IMG/VR virus record: IMGVR_UViG_3300030104_001234
Coordinates: 1 to 35,036 of that record
DNA: 35,036 nt
Source: a virus
Direction: 5' to 3' (one strand)
Shown here one piece after another: positions 7,289 to 13,091 of the stretch; within the stretch, counting starts at the first letter, position 1, and every line of letters starts with the position of its first letter. The translations under genes were made by a program, and so were the position numbers. The notes beneath the pieces were generated by a model that saw only the letters and a program-made list of their open reading frames with translations, was not told where the DNA came from and searched no databases.

Positions 7289-7293
7289 ATAAT
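7264..7293 (+). promoter_or_regulatory. sigma-70-type promoter with palindromic operator candidate
   Basis: TTGTCA at 7264-7269 and the consensus TATAAT at 7288-7293 are 18 bases apart. The -35 box is one arm of the perfect palindrome TTGTCAG-GCA-CTGACAA (7264-7280). A start of transcription near 7300 would give a leader of about 20 bases before the gene at 7322. Confidence 0.6.
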
Positions 7294-7307
7294 CCGACTA
7301 GACGCAA

Positions 7308-7321
7308 CATTGGAGGTCACC
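7308..7321 (+). promoter_or_regulatory. ribosome site that sets the 7322 start
   Basis: CATTGGAGGTCACC has GGAGGT at 7312-7317, four bases before ATG 7322. It shares all but one base with the DNA polymerase site at 4434. Confidence 0.75.
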
Positions 7322-7684
7322 ATGAATAAGCCAAATAGCAATCGCGTGTGTAGAGAGTGCGGCGAGCCTTTCTTAGGCCGTAAGGCGCACGCAGCGTTCT
7401 GCAGCACCACCTGCCGCAAGACGTGGAACAACCGTCGCGCCACCCGAGGCGCACAGCTCTATGACGCCGTCATGGCTATGCGCTATGATCGTGAGAAGGC
7501 TAAGGAGCTGGGCATCGACTGGACGTTCGTTTGCCGTATGGCTGAAATGTGGAACGGCGAAGACAAAGGCAACGACGCCCCCCACGGCAAGTCTTACAAG
7601 AACCCGCACGACCTGAAGGAGGAGCTTGGCGCAATCGTCAACGGACGTTATGTTTGCACAGATAAGACTGGGAGACGGGCCTAA
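7322..7684 (+). CDS. zinc-finger phage protein, 120 aa
   Basis: The N-terminal 35 residues hold C-x2-C (CREC) and C-x3-C (FCSTTCRK), a treble-clef or zinc-ribbon type site. The following NNRRATRGAQLYDAVMAMRY is a conserved block in a family of small proteins of alphaproteobacterial phages and prophages. After it come a helical region (REKAKELGIDW) and a polar tail. It is probably a nucleic-acid-binding protein of unknown function. It stands alone between its own promoter and the two-way terminator, so it may be expressed separately from the other early genes. Confidence 0.75.
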   Translation: MNKPNSNRVCRECGEPFLGRKAHAAFCSTTCRKTWNNRRATRGAQLYDAVMAMRYDREKAKELGIDWTFVCRMAEMWNGEDKGNDAPHGKSYKNPHDLKEELGAIVNGRYVCTDKTGRRA

Positions 7685-7715
7685 CCTCACCCGTCCCGAC
7701 AGCCCAGTCAAAAAG

Positions 7716-7743
7716 AAGCCCCGCTGATCTCTCAGCGGGGCTT
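7716..7743. terminator. two-way terminator between converging gene blocks
   Basis: A perfect 12-bp stem (7716-7727 with 7732-7743) has a TCTC loop. On the minus strand it is followed by the T run complementary to AAAAAG at 7710-7715. On the plus strand it is followed by TTTAGTTT. The minus-strand Rz1 stop codon begins at the base of the stem. It ends both the plus early block and the minus late block. Confidence 0.88.
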
Positions 7744-8129
7744 TAGTTTGGGGAGGTATTCGATGGAGCTACGTTTCGTTTCTCGTGATAATCCAAAGCA
7801 GCGTTGGCTTGCTTCATCCAGAAGCTGACCTCTTTGTTAAACACCCTCATGCTGACATAGTGGTCGCTCTGCATACAGACCAGCTTACCTTGCGGAATTT
7901 TTTTCTGTACCCAATACGGCAGGGGGCCGACTTCCACCCTTGGGGGGATTACGGGGCTTGGCCTTGGGGGATTTAGGTAAGTGTATTTTACAGTCGGAGG
8001 CGGAGCCTCCACCAGCTCGGCAAATGTCGCGCAACCCCCTAGCCCAGAGATAAGTAGTGGCGCGGCCAGCGCGGACAGGATTTTCTGCCAGCGCCTTTTG
8101 TAATGTGGTCGAGGTCGATCTAATCGCAT
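7743..8129 (-). CDS. Rz1-like outer-membrane spanin lipoprotein
   Basis: The 128-residue protein has a basic N-terminus, a hydrophobic stretch (ILSALAAPLLISG) and the lipobox LGGC with the lipidated cysteine at residue 33, followed by a proline-rich mature segment (NPPRPSPVIPPRVEVGPLP). These are the marks of o-spanins. The start lies inside the i-spanin gene in a different frame, and the gene runs past its end, so this is an overlapping rather than fully nested Rz/Rz1 pair. With the i-spanin it would span the periplasm and fuse the two membranes in the last step of lysis, which indicates a Gram-negative host. The C-terminal extension beyond the proline region is longer than in the lambda Rz1. 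Confidence 0.82.
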   Translation of the reverse strand: MRLDRPRPHYKRRWQKILSALAAPLLISGLGGCATFAELVEAPPPTVKYTYLNPPRPSPVIPPRVEVGPLPYWVQKKIPQGKLVCMQSDHYVSMRVFNKEVSFWMKQANAALDYHEKRNVAPSNTSPN

Positions 8130-8388
8130 TGCTCTGCTTTCTCAACGCCGCCATCTCTCGGTTGCGGTCCTTCAGTTGGTTGTCCATAGCGTGCATCTGT
8201 CGCTGGTGTTCCATCTTCAGATCGCTGATTTGCTTGATGGCCTTTTGTGTTTCCGCCTGCTGCTGAGCGTACTTCGCTTCCAGCTCCGCCACTTCCTGCC
8301 ACGCCGATTTGAGCAGCGCCCCAGAAGCTGTGAGAGCGGCCAACGCTACTACCAGCAATATTCCAAGGATAACTGTTGGCGACGGCAT
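7885..8388 (-). CDS. Rz-like inner-membrane spanin
   Basis: The 167-residue protein has an N-terminal membrane anchor (residues about 5-24, VILGILLVVALAALTASGAL). A long coiled coil (residues about 28-100, rich in A, E, Q and K heptads) follows, then a globular part with two cysteines (DICRAGGGSASDC) and a basic proline-rich end. This is the i-spanin layout. Its partner Rz1 starts at 8129 within this gene. It lies 3 bases downstream of the holin candidate, consistent with a lysis cassette. Confidence 0.85.
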   Translation of the reverse strand: MPSPTVILGILLVVALAALTASGALLKSAWQEVAELEAKYAQQQAETQKAIKQISDLKMEHQRQMHAMDNQLKDRNREMAALRKQSNAIRSTSTTLQKALAENPVRAGRATTYLWARGLRDICRAGGGSASDCKIHLPKSPKAKPRNPPKGGSRPPAVLGTEKNSAR

Positions 8389-8391
8389 CCA

Positions 8392-8619
8392 TCATTTCCC
8401 CGTGTTCTTCATGTTCATGGCAACGGCTCCACCCATGTAAACAATAACTACACCGATAAGTGCGCCGACTACAGAGATAATAATAGCATTAACTTGGCTT
8501 GCTCTCTCAGGCATTGCTAGAGCGGCAATGCCGTAACCAATTACGCAACCAATAGACAGCCACGCCATACGACGGCGGTTCGTCATTTTGATTTCAGGTA
8601 CTGGTGCTTTCTCAGCCAT
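8392..8619 (-). CDS. two-helix holin candidate, 75 aa
   Basis: A short polar, basic N-terminus (to RRRM) is followed by two hydrophobic segments. The first is at about residues 19-36 (WLSIGCVIGYGIAALAM) and the second at about residues 46-68 (IIISVVGALIGVVIVYMGG). The C-terminus is short. Size and topology fit class II holins, which make the inner-membrane hole that starts lysis. Placement directly before the spanins supports this. Other small two-helix phage membrane proteins would look alike, so the call rests on context. The gene overlaps the end of the DUF5675 gene by 8 bases. Confidence 0.65.
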   Translation of the reverse strand: MAEKAPVPEIKMTNRRRMAWLSIGCVIGYGIAALAMPERASQVNAIIISVVGALIGVVIVYMGGAVAMNMKNTGK

Positions 8620-9061
8620 CGTCCATGTCCTCGTCTATGTATTCAATCTGTAAGTCCTCTTCTCTAGCCGCCTCGACTATAGCTTGATACAGGTCTGAAT
8701 AAGCAGCACGAGAATTACCAATAGTAAAAGTATCTTCGTTGCGAGTGTGGCCCACAAGAAGACAGCCAGATGTATGGTCGTCAGTGTTGCCAGTGTGGAT
8801 ATAAATCCACTCAAACCCCGGAACATTTTGTACATGCAACATCCCTTCATGGAAGTCGTACCGCTCGGCGTATTTCTTCGTCATGCCCCCTTCGTCGCGC
8901 AGCTTGATGTCGTAGGTTCCTGCAGGGATGCGCGTCTCGTGCATCACCTTCTCTTCTTGGGGTTGGTCCTCCAACCCGTAGCAGAACTCCTCGTCGTCAA
9001 GGTACACCCGAGAAAGGGTTGCCTCATCGTTGTGGGCATAACGCCGAACGGTAATCATCAT
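8612..9061 (-). CDS. DUF5675-like protein, lysis-enzyme candidate
   Basis: The 149-residue protein matches the DUF5675 pattern: a beta-rich fold with RIPAGTYDIKLR, then MLHVQNVPGFEWIYIHTGN and SGCLLVG. The conserved H76, H89, G91-N92 and S98-G99-C100 form a possible catalytic set that resembles the His...Gly-Cys layout of L,D-transpeptidase-type enzymes. That likeness is by motif only. No other endolysin is visible near the holin and spanins, so this is the best candidate for the cell-wall enzyme of the lysis cassette. The C-terminus is strongly acidic (YIDEDMDDG). There is no signal peptide, so export would need the holin. Start at 9061, or the adjacent ATG at 9058. Confidence 0.7.
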   Translation of the reverse strand: MMITVRRYAHNDEATLSRVYLDDEEFCYGLEDQPQEEKVMHETRIPAGTYDIKLRDEGGMTKKYAERYDFHEGMLHVQNVPGFEWIYIHTGNTDDHTSGCLLVGHTRNEDTFTIGNSRAAYSDLYQAIVEAAREEDLQIEYIDEDMDDG

Positions 9062-9063
9062 TG

Positions 9064-9264
9064 TTAAGTTTCCTTCTTAGTAGGAGCTGTAAAGTCAACG
9101 GTAGTGCAAACTGCAGCCCACTGCTTAAAAGCCCCTAGCTGCTGGTGGTGATTGTAATACTGCTCCGTCAAATCCCTTGGAGGACATTCAGATACGGGCA
9201 TAGACGTTACGTCGTAAGCGCCGTCGTTTGTAATTATAAAAACGACTAGCACCAAAACTTTCAT
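9064..9264 (-). CDS. small exported two-cysteine protein, 66 aa
   Basis: A hydrophobic N-terminus (KVLVLVVFIITN) is followed by a short strand, a cysteine in PVSECPP, an amphipathic helix and a second cysteine in WAAVC. The layout suggests a small secreted or membrane-tethered protein with one disulfide. The start overlaps the previous stop (ATGA). Its plan resembles that of the gene at 9623 (hydrophobic start, SEC, helix, W-x2/3-C), which suggests a duplicated pair. The function is unknown. Confidence 0.55.
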   Translation of the reverse strand: MKVLVLVVFIITNDGAYDVTSMPVSECPPRDLTEQYYNHHQQLGAFKQWAAVCTTVDFTAPTKKET

Positions 9265-9620
9265 TCTTTTACCCCTGTCGGAGGATGCTCTCCGTTGTGT
9301 TGCTTATTTAAGTGCGCCACTTGCGACTGCAGCACTTCGATCTGTGCTTGCATCGTTGCCATCTCCCGGTTCCTATGCTCCAGCGCAGCGACACTATTGA
9401 TATCGGCCAGCACAGCGAGCCTTGAGCCGAATACTGCTCGCTGTGACTCGGCTTCATCAAGGCGAGCATCGAATGTAGCTTTCGATTTTTCGTAACGCTT
9501 GATAAACGCTTCCAAATCTTCCATGACCCTACTGAGGTTAGACTTGACGACAGCATAGCCTCCTATGACAGTGGAGGCCATGATGGCGATCTGAAGAGCG
9601 TGAGATGCAGTTAGTTCCAT
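9261..9620 (-). CDS. membrane-anchored coiled-coil protein, 119 aa
   Basis: One N-terminal hydrophobic segment (residues about 7-25, HALQIAIMASTVIGGYAVV) is followed by a nearly continuous coiled coil to residue 105 with heptad-spaced L, A and M, then a polar end. The topology would be N-in with the coil in the periplasm, or the reverse. It is like an i-spanin in outline but lacks the globular end and an Rz1 partner. The gene is between two small two-cysteine genes. A role in lysis control or superinfection exclusion is possible. Nothing here decides. Confidence 0.6.
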   Translation of the reverse strand: MELTASHALQIAIMASTVIGGYAVVKSNLSRVMEDLEAFIKRYEKSKATFDARLDEAESQRAVFGSRLAVLADINSVAALEHRNREMATMQAQIEVLQSQVAHLNKQHNGEHPPTGVKE

Positions 9621-9622
9621 AG

Positions 9623-9847
9623 CTACTCGTCCATTATGATCTTAACAGGGTACTTCTTCCCGTCGATAGTTTTCAACAACAGCTTTCCTTTGCGGCAAAT
9701 CCACCGTTCTTTTCCTTTTGGAGGATCGCTTCGTTCGATGACCCGCTTGGCCTTTAAGCACTCGCTCAGACTATCCCTCGGTGTAAACTCTAAAAGCGAT
9801 CCTGCCGTCGTATACAGGTGAAGGACAAACCCAACAAAAGTTTCCAT
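9623..9847 (-). CDS. small two-cysteine protein, 74 aa
   Basis: A moderately hydrophobic N-terminus (FVGFVLHLYTTAGSLLEF) leads to DSLSEC, a helix (LKAKRVIERSD) and a second cysteine in RWICRKG, then two strand-like stretches (KLLLKTIDG, YPVKIIM). It has two cysteines in the same plan as the 66-residue protein at 9064. It may be a periplasmic disulfide-bonded miniprotein. I do not recognise a family. It is separated by 1 to 2 bases from its neighbours, so it is translated as part of the same unit. Confidence 0.55.
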   Translation of the reverse strand: METFVGFVLHLYTTAGSLLEFTPRDSLSECLKAKRVIERSDPPKGKERWICRKGKLLLKTIDGKKYPVKIIMDE

Positions 9848-9848
9848 A

Positions 9849-10277
9849 TCACTTTCCGTTAATCTGAAGCGTTCTCTGCGCGTCCTTCAATTTTTCGACA
9901 GCGCTCCGCACTTCCATCATGTCGGTCTGCAAGCGCGTAATGTTGACGCTATTATTTGACCTGTCTTCGACTTTCGCCGTCAGTTTTTCTAACTGACCGC
10001 TGATATGTTCAATTAGCATAAACGCCTCTTTCACCGCTGGCGATTGTGGGCGTTCGATGCGGAAGGTTGTGTTCTTGTCAATGTCAAGTTTTAAGGATGC
10101 AACGCTAGTTTCCAAATCCTTCTTTACTAACTGCTCAGAAGTCTCCAGCCGATTGAGCCGCTCTTGGATAATGAAGTACGAATAGACGCCCATGCCGACC
10201 AGCGCAATCAGACTGATGACAGTCTTCATAGGCATCTGGACGTTTGTGCTGTCGCTGATCTTTGTTGTCATCGACAC
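9849..10277 (-). CDS. membrane-anchored coiled-coil protein, 142 aa
   Basis: After a polar 16-residue start comes a transmembrane segment (MKTVISLIALVGMGVYSYF) and then coiled coil (IQERLNRLETSEQL onward) interrupted near residue 70-82 by a proline-containing stretch, followed by a second coil. It resembles the 119-residue protein at 9261 in size and order. It overlaps the upstream gene by 10 bases. An internal ATG (MPMKTV) could give a shorter form beginning right at the membrane segment. The function is unknown. Confidence 0.6.
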   Translation of the reverse strand: MSMTTKISDSTNVQMPMKTVISLIALVGMGVYSYFIIQERLNRLETSEQLVKKDLETSVASLKLDIDKNTTFRIERPQSPAVKEAFMLIEHISGQLEKLTAKVEDRSNNSVNITRLQTDMMEVRSAVEKLKDAQRTLQINGK

Positions 10278-10804
10278 ACTGCCTCAACGCAGCGGTTAGC
10301 CCAAATGTAATATCCTACCACCGCCGCAAAAATCGCAATGCCTGCCAGTTGAGCAAAAATTATTGCCCATCTCTTGATTGTCTCTCGACGTGCCTCCGCC
10401 TCTTCTCGCTCCTTCTTGAGGCGCTCCTCCTTCTCCTTCTTCCGCTGATCGCGGGTTTCAAGGATCACGTCCCAAGTTTTCTTCTCGCCGTGCGGCACCG
10501 GCCAGCGGCGATTGATCTCATCAGCAAGGTCTTGGATGTTTCGCTCTAAGCGCTTCTGGGCGTCTATCTCATTAACAATGGTAGAGAGGTCGTCCTCTCC
10601 CCCGCCATCCGATGTCCGCTTCTGCAGGATGCTTTGGTTCTTCGCAGCGACGGCGTCCGTAGGCTTCGATGCAATATTTTTCTCGTGCGCTTCCTTATGG
10701 TGCAACAAGTCGTCAATGGAATGTGCGATTGAGGCAACATCCTTGGCACCCTTTAAGACGACCTTCGCAGCACTTAATGAAGCAGCTATCGTGAGTGGGT
10801 CCAT
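10268..10804 (-). CDS. tail-anchored coiled-coil membrane protein, 178 aa
   Basis: The N-terminus (MDPLTIAASLSAAKVVLKGA) is amphipathic. It is followed by a charged coil (VNEIDAQKRLERNIQDL; KKEKEERLKKEREEAEAR) and one C-terminal hydrophobic segment (WAIIFAQLAGIAIFAAVVGYYIW), then a short tail with two cysteines. The topology is opposite to the two N-anchored coiled-coil proteins next to it. Similar MDP-starting proteins occur near tail and lysis genes of marine podoviruses, by memory. Start at 10804, preceded closely by GAGGT. Confidence 0.6.
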   Translation of the reverse strand: MDPLTIAASLSAAKVVLKGAKDVASIAHSIDDLLHHKEAHEKNIASKPTDAVAAKNQSILQKRTSDGGGEDDLSTIVNEIDAQKRLERNIQDLADEINRRWPVPHGEKKTWDVILETRDQRKKEKEERLKKEREEAEARRETIKRWAIIFAQLAGIAIFAAVVGYYIWANRCVEAVCR

Positions 10805-10807
10805 ACA

Positions 10808-11284
10808 TTACCTCGCTCTTGCCTGTGCTGCGCCGCCGCCAGGAGGACGGATACCCCACGCCCAAACCAACATAGGATCATCAGCGCCGATGCCGAAAGC
10901 GCCCCCCGCACTAGGCCGCATCTTAAATCCATTGGCAGTGACATCTCCAATCGTAATCCCGCTGTAACCTTTTTCTTGATTGTTCCAGTTGTAACGAATG
11001 TCCGCAGGATTGCCGTTTCCGTTCGTGGAGTACGTTGGAAATGTCGGAAAGAAATCGTTGGAATTAGAAGAATCAATGTTGCGCCATGCGATTAGGGACG
11101 CTGCTCCACCAAGATGAATATAAGGACCATCAGTTGTCGAACCGTTATGGGAGTAGCCTGTGAACGCGCTGAACCCTTCGATTTGCTCCCACACAATGAC
11201 CCGATAAGTGCCAGACGGGAAACTAGTGCTTAGTGTTATGTTCGTTCCATCTACCGTTACAAGACATATTCGGATGAGAAACAT
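10808..11284 (-). CDS. out-of-frame C-terminal part of the LamG/SPRY adhesin
   Basis: This frame carries what looks like the missing end of the adhesin to its right. It runs ITLSTSFPSGTYRVIVWEQI, EGFSAFTGYSHNGSTTDGPY, IHLGGAASLIAWRN, and finally DDPMLVWAWGIRPPGG. The strand-rich segments of the type VIVWEQIEGFSAFTGY continue the same repeat style as HGLGSGAKSAVAKRSDSTGDW in the upstream frame. The frame is +1 to the upstream one and the two overlap at 11223-11284. The ATG at 11284 has no good ribosome site, so separate translation is doubtful. The end abuts the next gene by 3 bases, as a real coding end would. It could be a natural truncation, a programmed shift or a sequence error. Confidence 0.75.
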   Translation of the reverse strand: MFLIRICLVTVDGTNITLSTSFPSGTYRVIVWEQIEGFSAFTGYSHNGSTTDGPYIHLGGAASLIAWRNIDSSNSNDFFPTFPTYSTNGNGNPADIRYNWNNQEKGYSGITIGDVTANGFKMRPSAGGAFGIGADDPMLVWAWGIRPPGGGAAQARAR

Positions 11285-13091
11285 ACCAGTCGCCCGTGCT
11301 ATCGGACCTTTTCGCTACAGCTGATTTTGCACCACTCCCTAGGCCATGAGCTTGATTTGTCGCCGAACTGTTATCATGGCTAATCTCTGCCGTGTAACAC
11401 CCGTAAGCTGCACCTACGCGCCACGACCATGCGGAGTAGTTCACGCTTGACGCTAGGGTTAACTCTGAACCTGCGGCGGCGTCTGTGTTGAAGTGCATCG
11501 AATTGCCGCTATCATCAGAAAACCGAACATCGTAATCTTCATCGTCAGCCTCTTTCTTAAAGACGTCGATGTAGCTGCTCCATCCTGAACGTGCGGTGGC
11601 TAGGCTGGCCTCGATGGTATCTCCGTCTTCCAGTGTAATGAACACAAACCCATCATCAGGGTTCTTCACTGTGGGAGCCGTAATATTGGCGGTGTTAAGG
11701 GAGGTATAATTTGCCGGTGCGCTATACGACCAATCTGCGTTGCGGAACCTAGCAGTATGCGTATTTTCAGCATTGTAGCCGTGACAAATTAAGAAGAGAG
11801 GGCCAGCAGTCTTTGATAGCGTGTCATCCCATATGGTGCCGGGGCCGGTTCCTCCGCTAAAGGCCGATCCGTTCCACCATTGACCATCCTTCGAGAGATA
11901 TAAATCTTGGTTGTCAAAATCAACAGCAAACCCCCAGACAGTTCCGGTGGTCACACCAAGTGTACGGCTGGAAGTTGAGCCGTCGAATTTTTCCCAAGTG
12001 TTCCCTGCCGGTTGAATGACACTGGCAACGCCGTTCGTCGCGCCGGGTGCCGCCGTAAGGCTTACTTCTCCTGTACCAACTGATATTGCGTAATTGGCAC
12101 TTGACTCGTCGGCACGAACTTCAAAATAAACTTTTCCACCTGTACTAACGCCTTGCGTTGACCTTATGGCTTGCCAGCCGCTGGAACCGGAAGATGCCCA
12201 AGTGACATTTCCGTTTGAAAGTGTAGTCGTTGCGGCATCCAACGGGTTTAATGTTGCGTAATTTCCAATATTATTATCAGAATCATCAGTCGGCGTGTCG
12301 GTGACTTGATTGGTTTGCACCGCGCCCCCGCCGACGGCCCAATGGTTATCTTTTTCAGAAGTGTCAGCGCCAATTCCGTTTGCATCTTGGCCGCTTCCAT
12401 TTTCCTTAAACTGAAGAAGAAAACCGTTATTTCCATAATCATCTATATTTGTACTAGGGTCTTTTGGCACCCATACACCGTTACTGTCAAATTCTCCAAA
12501 GTCCGTGTGGGCTAGATTATTGCCGTCCACAAAGACCATTTCGGCAATGTAACCATTCCACAGATTATTATTTGATAACGCATATCGACCAACCTCATGG
12601 TCAAAAGCGTTTCCTAAAGAAAATTCAAAGTCTTCATCTGGGTAGGTATGAGTCGATAAGTCGGCGTCTGGTATTTGGACGCCGTTGAGATAGAGCTTAA
12701 TGGTTGAGGCACTTGGTGTAACGCTGTCAGTATTTGCTGATAAGATGAGGTGATACCACGCTGTCGGATCACGCAATAATCGCTCTGAAATTAAACTTAA
12801 TTCGTTTGTGCCGCCGACGTAATTAGAAATGCGAATTGTTCCGTCGGATTGCACCCAGAACATAAACTCGGCATCACTACTAGTATCATCGCAGCTTAAC
12901 AAAGTACCAGTTGCGCCTAACGCGCCTAACTTAAACCAGCACGAAAAAGTAAATTTCATACGGTTAGTTCCGGTGCCGCTGAAGGTTTTATTTAGATAAT
13001 CTGCGCCGCCATCTAGCCAGATCGCGTTTTCGATGGTGTAACCGCTGTCCCCTGCCGGGATCAGTGCGGGAAAGATAATGGACGCGACCAT
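11223..13091 (-). CDS. LamG/SPRY-type tail adhesin, truncated by apparent frameshift
   Basis: The 622-residue frame has a short N-terminal lead. A concanavalin/LamG-like domain covers about residues 25-205 (FTFSCWFKLG, WYHLILSANT, IKLYLNGVQI, GYIAEMVFVDG). A SPRY-like domain covers about residues 245-455 (GGKVYFEVRADES, WGFAVDFDNQDLYLSKDGQW). Beta repeats then run to residue 600. Such proteins decorate the tail fibres of marine phages and bind host surface sugars or proteins. After GDWYVSH the frame ends in a short unrelated tail (CNGRWNEHNTKH). The natural continuation is in the +1 frame. The start overlaps the tail fibre stop (TAATG). Confidence 0.82.
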   Translation of the reverse strand: MVASIIFPALIPAGDSGYTIENAIWLDGGADYLNKTFSGTGTNRMKFTFSCWFKLGALGATGTLLSCDDTSSDAEFMFWVQSDGTIRISNYVGGTNELSLISERLLRDPTAWYHLILSANTDSVTPSASTIKLYLNGVQIPDADLSTHTYPDEDFEFSLGNAFDHEVGRYALSNNNLWNGYIAEMVFVDGNNLAHTDFGEFDSNGVWVPKDPSTNIDDYGNNGFLLQFKENGSGQDANGIGADTSEKDNHWAVGGGAVQTNQVTDTPTDDSDNNIGNYATLNPLDAATTTLSNGNVTWASSGSSGWQAIRSTQGVSTGGKVYFEVRADESSANYAISVGTGEVSLTAAPGATNGVASVIQPAGNTWEKFDGSTSSRTLGVTTGTVWGFAVDFDNQDLYLSKDGQWWNGSAFSGGTGPGTIWDDTLSKTAGPLFLICHGYNAENTHTARFRNADWSYSAPANYTSLNTANITAPTVKNPDDGFVFITLEDGDTIEASLATARSGWSSYIDVFKKEADDEDYDVRFSDDSGNSMHFNTDAAAGSELTLASSVNYSAWSWRVGAAYGCYTAEISHDNSSATNQAHGLGSGAKSAVAKRSDSTGDWYVSHPNMSCNGRWNEHNTKH

